Of a stretch of 64,000 nt of DNA, positions 37,114 to 48,900 are shown piece after piece. The notes beneath the pieces are model-generated. The model had not been told where the DNA came from. It worked only from the letters and a program-made list of their open reading frames with translations, and did not search any database. Numbering within the stretch: the first letter of the stretch is position 1; each line of letters begins with the position of its first letter. The stretch comes from Cymbidium sinense (lineage: Eukaryota > Streptophyta > Magnoliopsida > Asparagales > Orchidaceae), in the NCBI GenBank assembly GCA_021442155.1, contig CM038221.1:27123906-27187905 (forward strand), in the 5' to 3' direction. A program made the translations under genes and the position numbers.

Positions 37114-40037
37114 CCAGAGATTCATCCCTGCCACTCTCTGCATAACATGGAGACCCTCCATCTTTGAGGCCATGATCCGAGCTTGATTGAGCTCGGATTG
37201 GAATGAAAATTAATCTAAGCATGAGTACAAGCACATCTAACAGCTAGATCAACATAAGATTGAAATTCACTTCATAAAGGACCAACATACATTGAACTTA
37301 AGCTCAGTTTAATGGCATACCTCACCGGAGGTGACTGCCGATGCTTGAATCCCTTGGAGAAGCTTCATCTGGTTGAGATGATGCTTTGTTGAAAGTTTGA
37401 GCTCTTGAGATTGGGTGGTTACTTCTAGAGACCAACCCCTTTGCCTTGAGCTCGATCTTGATCAAAGTGACTCCTCCCTAGCCTTAGGAACTTAGGAAAG
37501 AGCTTGGGTGAGTTTGATTGAGCTCATTGATGGAGCTTGCAAAAGGAATTGCACTAGTTTTGAGTGTGGAGTCATTTTGATTTTGAGTGGAGCTCCTCTA
37601 TTTTCAAGCAATGAAGTGGGATTTTGATTTCACTCTAGGAAGCTTGGGCAGGATGAGGAATGGTTTCTTTAACTTCCCTAGGTTCAATCAAATTGAGGAA
37701 TGTTGGATTGAATTTAAATTAGGGGGAGTATATCTCCCCCTTTGGAAATCAGACGTCCAAGCAATGCCTTACCATTTTGATCCAATTGACCATAAGGAGT
37801 GGGTTTGTTAGGCCGTTTAGGGTGTCCTTGAATTTGGTTTTGGCTAGGGAGTGGAATGGTGAACTTCCCATGTACTTGAATTGAGTGTAAGGAGGATTCC
37901 ATGTGCTCCATTTCAAGGCATGTGGTCGGTTTGGCCATTGGGCTAGGTTAGGCTGACCCACACCCATTGGGTTGGGTGCACTACACTCCTTATTGTTCAC
38001 TTGATCCACTAAGAGGGTGCCAAGTGTTTATGGAGAGGATTTGACCAAATTCCAAGTGGATTTGACCAACATTTACCCTATGGACTAGAGGTAAAATGGT
38101 CATTTGACCTTGATTTCAGTTTGGGCATGTTTGGTATGATGATAAAATAGGTTTGGCCAAGTTTCATTGAATTTGGAGTTGGTTTGATGTGATTTGGCTC
38201 ATGTTGACCCATTTAGGTCAAAATGAATCAACTTGGGTCATGTTGACCAAATGGTTAAATTGGGTTAAACCAAGGGTTGGGTCAAATTCATATAACCATT
38301 TGAAATGTTTTGGTAGCTTTGGTTTGATTCAATTTGGTTCATTTGATTTCATCAAGGTCAAATGGGTCAAGTTGACCAATTTGACCCATTTGATCTATTT
38401 GAGCTCGATCATGGGTTGGTTTTGATTTGGTTGGTCATATGAATGGGATTGGTATCTTTGTTTCCAATCAATTTGGGTTGAGTTTAAATTTGGCTCAATT
38501 TGACCCTTTAGGTCAAGTTGGGTTCATGATCAATTGGGCTAGGTTAGGTCTAGTTGGCCAATTGAGGCTTTAGTCAAGTTCAACAATCATTTTGGAATGA
38601 ATTTGACCCATTGGTTTCAATCAATTTATCTTAGATCAAGTTTTGACACATTTTGACTTTTTAGGTCAAGTTGGGTCAACTTAGGTCAAGTGGCCAATTG
38701 GGCTAGGTTAGGCTCAAATATTGACTTGGTCAAGTTCAAACATTGGTCATGAATGAACTTGGATCATTAGTTTCAGTCAATTTGGCCTATGGTGGATTTT
38801 GGCTATGTTGGGTTTCATTTTGGCTAAGTGTTGACTTGGTCAACCATTAGGTTTGACTTATTTTGACCCAATTTGAGTGATTGATCATCTCATGATGATT
38901 GTTGATCATGATGAGAGGTTTAGGTGGGCTTAGTTCAATCCAATTTGGTTAGGATTAGAATTTGGCTCATAAGGGTACTTTAGGTCACTTTGGGTCAAGT
39001 GAGCCTAAGGGGTCAAATGGCCTGGTCAAATCTTGATTTGAGTTTGATTGAACTCACATATGGACTTATGATTGAAATATAAATCCATTTGCAAGAGATT
39101 TGAAGTCAAATGGGTTTTGATTCATTTGATAATTTCTAGTTCAAAGGGTGAACATGAAATGGATTTTGGCTTGATTTTTAAATTGAGTTTTGGTTAAGTG
39201 ATTGAAGTTTGTATTTATATTTGGATTCATGATTGAAGGATTGATTGAATCATGAAGAAAAATTAAGAGTTTGGCTTGATTTGAAGTTGATTTGGCTAAG
39301 TTCAAGAATTTTACTTGAAAGGCTTAGGTGGGATTTTTGATTAAATTTGAGTTTGAATTTTTGAGTTTGGTTTTGGTTGTTTGGATTTATATTTCATTTA
39401 TATATGTGAATATAAATGAGAATATAAATGGGTTATGAGAAATTTTCATGAGTTTGAAGTGATTTGAACATGATCTAGGCAAAGTCCCTAAGAGAAAATC
39501 AAAGTGACTTAGGAAATATTTGTGAATTTGGATTTGACTTTTGGGTTTAGTTTGATTGATTTGAATTTATATTTCATTTATATATGTGAATATAAATGAG
39601 AATATAAATGAGTTATGAAATTTTTATGAATTTAAATTGATTTAGATTTTATTTAGGCTAAGTCCATGAAAGGAAATCAAAAGACTTAGGAAGGATTTTG
39701 AGCTTGGAATTTCAATCATGGATTTCAATCATGTGTTTCAATCATGTGGCATGGATTTGAGTTTGGAAAATCAATTAGGCTTGAATTGATTTAGGTTTGA
39801 TGTTGATTTGATTTGGAGTTTGACTTAAAGGAAGGAAGTGAGGAATGTGATTTAAGCTATGGGGTAGGCAAATTTTCCTAACACCCTTAAGGCATGACCT
39901 ATTCCTATGGCTAACTCTTCTAAGTCTCTAGGGCTAGGTTGAGTATCCACCTAATCATTATAAGTGTCTTAGGTCTAAGGATCTCTTAAAGTCTAAGATG
40001 GAGGGGTTGAGAACTCATTCTAAAAATGAGGTCAACA

Positions 40038-40042
40038 AGATC
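40038..40042. repeat. Target-site duplication AGATC, right of L5
   Basis: It is the partner of 32582-32586. Removing L5 and one copy rejoins pol. Confidence 0.9.
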
Positions 40043-42010
40043 CATTCAATAATCGACAAGCTTAAAGAAATCAACCTCAGGACGGAAGAAAATCTACGCC
40101 CGAAATACATCGGTTCATTGTTGAATGAAGAAGAAACCAATGACTTAGTTAGGCTATTGACTGAGTTTAAAGACTATTTTGCATGGAGTTATGAAGAGAG
40201 ATTCCCTTATCTCGACGGTCCACTAGTAATAGATCCTAGCGTTAACCCTATCAAGCAAGCTCCTAGACGCATGTGATTAGAAATTGAACAACAGGTCATT
40301 TCTAAAGTCAACAAACTGATCAATGCTAGTTTCATTGGGGATGAAAAATTTTCTACCTGGTTAGCCAGTTTCATCCCAATTAAGAAGAAGAATGGCCAAA
40401 TTTGCATATGCGTCGATTTCAGGGACTTAAACAAGACATGTCCTAAGGATGAGTTTCCTCTTCCTATACCAGAATTAATGGTGGACATTGCCTCATCTCA
40501 TGCAATTTTCTCCTTCATGGATGGATCATCTAGTTATAACCAAATCAAGATGGCCCTCAAGGATGAAAGAAACATTGCTTTAAAAACCCCGATCAAAATC
40601 TATTGTTATAGGGTCATGCCTTTCGACCATAAAAATATTGGTGCTACATACCAATGGGCCATGAGTCAGATCTTCAACAAACTCATCCATCATCAGGTTG
40701 AGTGCTGCATTGATGATCTAGTAGTCAAGTGCAGAGAAAAGGAAGACCATTTCTCTGACTTGAGAGTAGTTTTTGAATAGTTAAGATAATACAACCTCAA
40801 AATGAATTCTATGAAGTGTGCATTTGGAGTAGCTTCAAGGAAATTCCTTGGGTTTGTTGTCCGACACCGGGGAATAGAAATAGATCCAGAAAAGATCAAA
40901 GCTATCTTCGAAATGCCACCTCCTAAAATTTTAATTCAACTCAGATCTTTCCAAGGATAATTGGCATATCTAAGATGCTTTATTTCCAACCTATCGAGGA
41001 GATGCAAGCCATTCTTAGCACTTGCCAAAAAGGATGCCAAGTTTAAGTGGGATGATAAGTGCCAGCATGCCTTTGAAGATATCAAGTAGTACTTGGTGAA
41101 GCCGCCAGTTCTAGCAGCCCCTATCATGGGCATGCCACTCATCCTCTACATTACTGTATTAGATGACTCTCTTGACACTTTGTTGTCCCAAGCCAATGAC
41201 AAAGGGAATGAGAGTGCTCTCTACTACCTCAATCATCGTCTGATTCCTGGTGAAGCGAACTATCCACCTATTCAGAAACATTGCCTAGCTTTGATCTTTG
41301 TATCCCAAAAGCTATGACACTATATGCTTTCTCATAAGGTGAACATGATTTCCTGAACCAAACCACTGTAGTATCTCATGACACGGCCAACGGTATCCGG
41401 ACATTTGGCATGATGATTCATGATTCTCTTACAGTTTGATATCATATTTGTACCCCTTAGTGCGGTAGAAGGACAAACACTAGCCAATTTTTTAACAGCA
41501 CACCCACTTCCTACTGATTCTCTGCTTTGTGATGATCTCCTTGATGAACAAATCATGAACTTAGGGGAGATTGACAACCACCGATGGGAGATGTATTTTG
41601 ATGGTGCAACTTTTTTTCATAAAGGGGAAGCACCATGATCTACTTTTCTAGGAAAGGCAGGAGTAGGAATAGTTCTCCTAACTCCAGACTACGATGTGAT
41701 GAGATTCTTATACTATCTTTCCAACTCTTGCACCAATAATGAAGCGGTATGAGGCTTTGATTATCGGTATGGATTTAGCCATTACAATGTATGTCAAGAG
41801 CATTAACATCTTTGGGATTCTCAGTTAGTCATCAACCAAATTGTCGAGTCCTACAAGGTTCTCAAACCCAAGCTTCAAGTATACCATGAATCTGTTGGCC
41901 CAAATCCCTGAAGTCATCATCTACAAGGTTCCCTAAGTAGAGAACACAATAACAGATGCTTTAGCCAAACTTGTCCAAGAATTGGCATGTTCGAAAGATG
42001 AGTCCATCCC
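40043..42010 (+). pseudogene. pol: Reverse transcriptase, RNase H and second RNase H of pol
   Basis: This part would copy the RNA into DNA and remove the RNA strand. A single frame can be followed from 40043 to about 41745 without a frameshift, although it meets stops at 40274, 40778, 40787, 40958, 41087, 41315, 41354 and others. RT marks: KKKNGQICICVDFRDLNK (about 40384-40437), FMDGSSSYNQIKMA (about 40516-40557) and CIDDL at 40706-40720, where Cys replaces the Tyr of YxDD. RNase H follows (LILYIT, ALYYLN, PPIQKHCLALIF; 41130-41310), with QTLANFLTAHPLP near its end. A second RNase H-like domain starts WEMYFDGATF (about 41585) and GKAGVGIVLLTP (41651); a second RNase H after pol's own is a known mark of the plant Tat/Ogre clade. 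A frameshift near 41745 breaks it. Confidence 0.85.
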
Positions 42011-43310
42011 AATAAGGGTCCAAAATAGATAAGTTCTATCCGTTATTGATGTTAAGACTTTCTCTTGAAGGAGGTTGTGTTACTTTATAAGGACAAGGGA
42101 CTAGATTGGAGGTAGCCATTCATAGACTATTTGAACACCGATAAACTACCTCAAGAAAAGTCACAAGCCCATCAGGTGAAACAGAGAGCCCTTTCCTATG
42201 CTCTCGTTGATGGCACCCTGTACAATCTTTTGACCAAATGTGGTTACATTGTTTAAATAAACATGAAGCTCATAGTATTATAACCAAGGTACATTGTTAT
42301 CGAGCATCAATCGATATGAAGATGAAGATCGAGACTATGATACCGGCCTTGATGATTCTTGCATGGATGTAGCTAGGAGATTGCATCGGTGTCGTAGATG
42401 AGGTCTATATCAACCACCAATATTCTACACCTACAGGCCTTATGGCCATTCAGTGTTGGGGTATCAACATTATGGGTCCTCGATCCTCCTTCTTCCAAGG
42501 GTCATCGATTTATCTCTTAGACCAACTTTTTCCAAGTGGGAGGCAATCCTGCTTAGAGAGGTCACAACTCAGCATGTGCTTCAATTTTTTAGGAATTATT
42601 TCATATATAGGTTCGGGGTGCCTCGATGAATTATATTCGATAATGGTACTGCATTTAAAAGCACCAAGATTAACAGCATCGTCAGAAGACATGGTATAGA
42701 TTGGAGATACTCTACCATCTACTACCTAGAGCAAATGGCTTAGCAGAATCATTCAACAAAACTCTCATCCAAATACTAAAGAAGACTCTTAATGATAATA
42801 AGCGTCAGTAGAATGAGCAGTTGGTTGAAGCCTTATGGGCCTACCACACTACATACTGAACTCCAATTCAATCTACATGATAATAAGCGTTAACCGAAGT
42901 CGTTCTACCTTTAAAAGTTCAACTACCATCACTAAGGATAGCATTGGGTAGCAAGATCACTACAGAGCAAAATGTAAAGTTATGGTTAGAAGAGCTCAAA
43001 GGTTTGGAGGAGAGTTTCCCATGGGCGTGCTAGAATCTCGAGTTGTATAAGGCCAAAATGATTCAAGCTCACAATAAGCTGGTCCGCCCTAGGTCTTTCC
43101 AAGTAGGAGAACTTGTGTTAGTCTTAAGGAGACCAATTATTGCACGAAAGATGGGAGGCAAGTTTGAACCCACTTGGGAAGGCCCCATGTCATAGAAGGC
43201 TATGAAGGATCTTATTAGCTTATTGATTGTAAAAAGGAACACCCGATGCTTCCAATTAATGGGCTTTATTTGAAGATATATTGCCTCGTAAAATATGTTT
43301 GAAAATAATT
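42011..43310 (+). pseudogene. pol: Integrase of pol (broken)
   Basis: Integrase inserts the DNA copy into the host genome. The piece with SYALVDGTLYNLLTKCGYI (about 42195-42255) is the usual lead-in to the zinc-binding region, which itself is badly damaged. The core begins WGINIMGP (42457-42480): Asn stands where the first catalytic Asp is expected. FDNGTAFKST (about 42635-42665) supplies the second Asp and ANGLAESFNKTL (about 42730-42767) the Glu, each in a different frame from the start. The C-terminal part reads VRPRSFQVGELVLVLRRPI (43082-43138) and ends in PINGLYLKIY (about 43253-43285). No chromodomain follows, as expected for the Tat clade. Several stops and frameshifts make it inactive. 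Confidence 0.8.
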
Positions 43311-43404
43311 ATCAATGAAAGAATAAAAATTTGATTCCATTTCATCAAAATCTTCTCTTCTTTTGAAGCATTATTTGCTTGTCTTGTGAATCTGCCATGA
43401 CATG

Positions 43405-43760
43405 TTTAGGGTAGGTGTAAGAGTCCCCCAGGGGCATCCTATCCCTCTTTCATAACATAAACACAATCAAACATAATCTCCACTATTAGAATAGGTGTGA
43501 GAGAACCCAAGAGGCATCTTATTTTGATTAGCATAACTGAGTTAGGTGTAAGAGAACCCAGGCGACATCCTTTCTTAGTGGGAAATCCCATTTGCCACCC
43601 ATGACACCACTTCATCAAAATTCCTCAAATGTGTTTAAGGTAGGTGTAAGAGAACCCGAGAGGCATCTATTCCCTTTAACACAAGCACAAAAAATAAAGA
43701 CATATCTTTTGTCTGGGCTTTTTTTGATGTGAGAGAAAGCCCCTTGTGGCACTCACTCAT
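43405..43760 (+). repeat. Repeat family 1: TAGGTGTAAGAGAACCC units
   Basis: Units TAGGTGTAAGAGTCCCCCAG (about 43411), TAGGTGTGAGAGAACCCAAG (about 43492), TAGGTGTAAGAGAACCCAGG (about 43545) and TAGGTGTAAGAGAACCCGAG (about 43642) are each followed by GGCATC or GACATC. A looser copy starts GATGTGAGAGAAAGCCCC (about 43717). Spacing is irregular, 50-100 bp. Confidence 0.7.
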
Positions 43761-43824
43761 TAGCTGCTCTAGGTCTGGTCTACATGCTACCTTACTAGTA
43801 TGTAACCCAGTGGTCACTTGTTTA

Positions 43825-45260
43825 AAAGATGTGAGCCCCCATGATTTCTTCCTAACTTGACCATTATAAACCAATGAGTGCCTTGTCAGTTTGGTAGACT
43901 TCACTACCTAGCCAATAAATTATCTTATGTTGGTTTTATTTAAGAAGATGTGAGTCCCGAGCTTTCTTCTTGAACTAATCATCATGATCTAACTAGGTCG
44001 AGTATATTTGAGGTTTAGGCATCATTCCCAGAGCCTCCTTTCCTCTCGATTGCATTTGAGTTGATATAAGTTCCCTAGTGGTATTCACTTAGTAGTCACC
44101 CCTGGATGGCATATCGGAGAAGATTGTTGTCCCAATCAGTTTTGTTATAAGAGGATGTGAGTTTCCAAGCTTTCTTCCTAGGCTGATTGTTACAAACCAA
44201 CAGGCACCTTAGGTTGGTTGATGTTCACTATGCTAATAGCAACTCACCCGGTGGATACACTTGGAAAATGTGAGTCCCCACGCTTTCTCCTTGAGTTGGA
44301 CATCGAATACCAATTTAATATATGACTAGCCTTATCATTTTCTCTAGGGTTTTGGATTAAGCCCTTAGCGGCCCCTCTCCCTGCAAGCATTCTATTTAGA
44401 TCACATCCTTTGCAACCCCATTTAGACACTACCGGGTTACTCTTGGATTGGACAGTCCCCCTTTCCTGGTAGCCACCTCTGTGGTTGGAGAAGTTGTTCA
44501 GGGGATGCATAGATTCTCCCTCAGTTCAGTAAATATGAGATAGGTCTAGGCTGATATAAGTTTCTTATCAGTTTGATCCCTCGCAAACTAACAGGGTCCA
44601 TGATAAATAAACTAAACAAATAACCAAATTAATTCATTTGTGGATTAGGAATTCAAGCCCCCAAAGGGCCCCTTTTCCTAAGCACGCATCATATCTTTAG
44701 GGCAGTGTCAACATAACTCCCTATAAGAATTGTCTGGTTACCTGAGTTGAGATAAATCTCCGAGGTGATACTCACTCCATAGTCGCTCTTAGGTTGGGTT
44801 CAATCTGTATGCGGATATTTTTTGGATGATTTATTTTGGATGGGTGGGTTGTTTGACAAGGATTGGGTGATCTTTGGGGTGTTGTTTGTTCCTTGAATTG
44901 ATTTTGAATTTTGGTGGGATATCTCTCCATGCGGGAAGCTACTCCCTTTAGATTGGTAAATTTGAGTCAGCTCAAGACCTCCATGGCCCCTACTCAGTGT
45001 TGTCCATCGCAAACCGATTGGACCCATCAAAATAAATCTAAAAATGGAATTAATCTTGACTATCTTTGAGTTGATCTAAGTCCCCCTATGGTATTCACTC
45101 AATAGTCAGCCCTAGGCTGGGTTCGATCTGTTGCCTTGCCAATGGGTCACCCCAGCAATTGGTCCCTATTTTGGAGGATGTAAGTCTTTTATGCTTTCTC
45201 CCTAGTGCAACTGCTTCACATCGAAAGGCATTCCCTTTGGTCAGCTAGTCCTACTATGTG
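43825..45260 (+). repeat. Repeat family 2: GATGTGAGTCCC...CTTTCT units
   Basis: GATGTGAG followed within 20 bases by a CTTTCTTCCT-like run occurs at about 43827, 43948, 44154 and 45177 (GATGTAAG), plus AAATGTGAGTCCCCACGC at about 44266. Several are followed by a motif like AAACCAATGAGTGCCTT or AAACCAACAGGCACCTT. A reversed copy is at about 63675-63710 in the L2 element. The role is unknown. Confidence 0.6.
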
Positions 45261-45454
45261 GTTAATAGACTAACCCTTTGGATTGGTTAATCTAGTTAGG
45301 TCTAGGCCTCCATGGATCCTACTCAATGCGATCTATCGCAAAGTAGCATGATCCATTTCAAAATCCAAAATTATAAATCTGAAACAAATTTAACCCTCCT
45401 CTCTTAGTGGAGTGAAATAAACAAAATAAAATAATCAATCAATTTAAATCAAAA

Positions 45455-45790
45455 TCTTTTGCTTCTCCTCAGTGAGATGCAAGTCTTTTTAGTTCCCCAC
45501 TGGACTCAGAATTCTAACCCCTCAGCAGATTTCATAACCCCTCTCTTGTGGATGACTTGAACTTACCTCCCCAGTGGAGAGTTCACTTTCCTATCCCCGG
45601 TGGAGTCAAAACAAACATAATTAAACAAACAACAAATTAAATCAAATTGATTTCTCTCCCCGATGAGACTCAAATCAAATCAAACCTCTCATCCCCTTAT
45701 GGATGACTTGAACCTGTTTCTAGTGGAAGGTTCATATACTCTATCCCTAGTGGATTTCTCATTCCCTCTCTTATGTCCTCGACTTGAGTA
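45455..45790 (+). repeat. Repeat family 3: CCCCAGTGGAG-like units
   Basis: Variants follow one another every 30-60 bp: CTCCTCAGTGAGA, TTCCCCACTGGACTC, CTCCCCAGTGGAGAG, ATCCCCGGTGGAGTC, CTCCCCGATGAGACTC, TTTCTAGTGGAAGG, ATCCCTAGTGGATT. Reversed versions (for example GACTCCACTGGGGAG near 63464) fill the same place of the L2 element. The complement, GACTCCACTGGGGA, resembles the core of the primer-binding site I expect for this clade. Confidence 0.6.
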
Positions 45791-45949
45791 GAGTCACATT
45801 ACACTAAGCTCTGATTCTTTCTACACCTTGGGTTAGGAGTAGACCATTTCTGTTAGTGCTTGTGATCTTTCGGTATTGTTGATCATTTCAGTCAACACCA
45901 ATACATGAAGTGTTCCTTGTTAGCCACACCACACCTATTACGCGCCCTT

Positions 45950-48900
45950 TGTTGACCTCATTTTTAGGATGAGCTCTCAACCCCTCCATCTTAGACATAG
46001 GACTCCTCTTAGACTTTAAGAGATTCTTAGTCTTAAGACACATCTAGTGATTAAGTGGATACTTAACCTAGCCCTATAGAATTTGAAGAGTTAGCCATAG
46101 GAATAGGTTATGCATTAGGGGTGTTAGGAAAATTTGCCTACCCTATAGCTTGAACCAAATTCCTCACTTCCTTCCTTCAAGACAAACTTAAATTAATTCC
46201 AACTTAATTGATTTCCTCCAAACATAAATCAATTCCAAATGATTGAAGCCTATGATTGAAATTCCAAGTCAAAAATATTTCCTAAGTCCTTTGATTCCCT
46301 CTCATAGACTTAGCCTAAATCAAATCTAAATCAATTCAAATTCAAGAAATTTTCTCACAACCCATTTATATTCTCATTTATATTCACATATATAAATGAA
46401 ATATAAATTCAAATTAATCAAACTAAATCCAAAATTGAAATTCCAAATCAAAAATATTTCCTAAGTCCTTTAATTCGCTCTTAAGGACTTAGCCTAAATC
46501 AAGTCCAAATCACTTCAAATTCATGAAATTTTCTCATAACCCATTTATATTTCCATTTATATTCACATATATAAATGAAATATAAATTCAAACAACCAAA
46601 ACCAACTCAAAAAATCAAACTCAAATTCAATCAAAATCCAACCTAAGACTTTAAAGTCAAAATCTTGAACTTAGCCAAATCAAATTCAAACCAAGCCAAA
46701 CTCTTGATTTTTATTCATGATTCAATCAATCCTACAATCATGAATCCAAATATAAACATACACTTTAATCATCAAACCAAAACTAAATCCAAAAATCAAA
46801 CCCTAGTCAAGCTCATGTTTACCCTTTTAAACTTGAAATTGTCAAATGAATCAAAACCCATTTGACTTTAAACCACTTGCAAATGGATTTATATTTCAAT
46901 CATAAGTCCATATGTGAGTTCAATCAAACTCAAATCAAGCTTTGACCAAGCCATTTGACCTACTTAGGCTCACTTAACCCAAAGTAACCTAAAGTACCCT
47001 TATGAGCCAAATTATAATCCTAACCAAATTGGATTGAAGTAAGCCCACCTAAGCCTCACATTGTGAGAAACAATGATCATAAGATGATCAATTACTCAAA
47101 TTGGGTCAAACCAAGTCAAATTTAAGGGTTGACCAAGTCAACACTTAGCCAAAATGAAACCCAATATAGCCAACATCCACCATAGGCCAAATTAATTGAA
47201 ACCATTGATCAAAACTCATTCATGACCAATGTTTGAACTTGACCAAGTCAACATTTTAGCCTAACCTAGCCCAATTGGCCACTTGACCCAAGTTGACCTA
47301 ACTTGACCTAAAAAGTCAAAATGTGTCAAAACTTGATCTGTTAAATTGATTGAAACCAATGGGTCAAGTTCATTCCAAAATGATTGTTGAACTTGACCAA
47401 AGCCTCAATTGGCCAACTTGACCCCAACTTAATTGACCTTGAACGTCATATTGAGCCAAAATCAAATTAAACCAAAATTGATTGGAAACAAAGATACCAA
47501 TCCATTTCATATGGCTAATGAAACCTAAGCCAATCCATGACCTAACCCAAATAGGTCAAATGGGTCAAATTGGTCAACTTGACCCATTTGACCTAAATGA
47601 ACTCAATTGAAAAAAATCCAAATATAAATCAAATTGAACCAAACCAAAACCACCAACACATTTCAAATGGCCATATGAATTTGACCCAACCATTGGTTGG
47701 ACCCAATTTGACCAATCGATCAACTTAACCCAAGTTGACCCAATTTGACCTAAATGGGTCAACATGAGCCAAATCACTTCAAACCAACTCCAAATTAAAT
47801 GAAACTTGGCAACCCATTTTTCAATCATACCAAATATAGTCAAATTAAAACCCGAGCCAAATGACCATTTTTTCCCTCGGCCATAGGGTAAATTTTGGCC
47901 AAATTCACTTGGAATTTGGTCAAATCATCTTCATGACCACTTGGCACCCTCTTAGTGGACCAAGTGGTCACTAGTGAGTGTGGTGCACCTAACTCAATGG
48001 GTTTGGGTTAGCCCAACCCAACCTAAGGCTAAAATCGACCACCTCACTTGAAATTAAGCACATGCAATCCCTCATCCACTCAATTAAGGCACATGGGTGC
48101 TCCACTACTCCACTATACACTCTAAACTGAATGCAATGACACTCCTAACAGCCTAATAAACCCATGGAATGAGGCTAATTAGATCAAAATGCAAGATCCT
48201 TCTTGACCTTCTGATTGCTTCAGGGGGAGATATACTCCCCCTAATTCCAATTAATTTGATCATTCTCATTTATTGAGCTTAGGGAAGTTAGAGCAAGCCA
48301 TTGCAAACCTCCCCAAGCTTTTTAGAGTGAGTTTGAATTTGTATTTTATTAGTTTTCATAGATTGAAATAAGGGAGCTCCACTTGAAATCAATCTCACTC
48401 AATTCTCCAAACTAACCCAATTCCTTTTCAAGCACCCTCAGATGATCAAATCGAACTCACTCCAAGCTTCACACAAGTTCTCCAAGTAAGGGAGGACTGC
48501 CTTTGACCAAGATCGAGCTCAAGTGAAGGTGAAGTTGGTCCATAGGAAAATCCATCTAATTTCAACACCTCAGACCTTCAACAAGGCTTTGTCTCCACTA
48601 GACGAAGCTATTTAAAGGGAATCGATCATCGGTGATAGCCACCGGCGAGGAATGCCATTAAATCAAGCTTAGATTAGCCATAGTTTTTTTCTTTGTGAAG
48701 TTAAGTTTCATCCCATGAGAAACTAGCTGTTGGATGTGATCTCCTTTGCATGGTGATGGTGTGGGTTGAATTTTGTTTCAATTTGACTTCAATCGAGCTC
48801 GGATCTTCCCTTAGAAGATGGGCAGTGGCCATCTCCCACAGGGAAGATCAGGGGTGAATCATGGGCCATCCATCCGTGCATTTTGTATAGTTTGTTTAGT

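Larger units (their letters stand above)
32587..40037 (-). repeat. Solo LTR L5 (7.45 kb) inside pol
   Basis: On the minus strand this is a full LTR, from TGTTGACCTC (ending at 40037) to TTTCACCACA (32587). It has AGATC on both sides and interrupts the giant element between its protease and RT. It holds no internal region and is therefore a solo LTR. It is younger than the giant element. All family marks are present: the palindrome modules (about 39400 and 39580), the TTGACC array (38050-39010, read as GGTCAA), the GC-rich hairpin (37085-37113), the TC-rich tract (34140-34185) and the TATA/poly(A) block. The open frame starting at 39998 begins in the last bases of L5 by chance. Confidence 0.92.
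43311..45949 (+). other. Long 3' non-coding region before the 3' LTR
   Basis: No protein is recognised between the integrase end and L6. The region is built of several degenerate repeats described separately. The last about 1.1 kb aligns, reversed, with 62854-64000, the same part of the L2 element (for example GGCCCCTACTCAGTG near 44985 against 63880). A long 3' region is usual for Tat/Ogre elements. Minus-strand ORFs at 43635-44510 lack recognisable motifs. The bases next to the 3' LTR (ATTACGCGCCCTT, to 45949) are rich in pyrimidines, so no normal polypurine tract is seen. Confidence 0.7.

Noticed and set aside
36937..37167. Open frame over the GC-rich island of L5
   Set aside because: It is open because the island is richer in GC; the same island in L3, L4 and L7 shows no shared protein.
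39998..40042. ATG start for the RT frame at 39998
   Set aside because: These bases are the end of L5 plus the target site; the frame runs into pol by chance.
43635..44510. Possible extra antisense ORF or env-like gene between pol and the 3' LTR
   Set aside because: The frames are short, made of the local repeats, and show no signal peptide, membrane segment or known motif.
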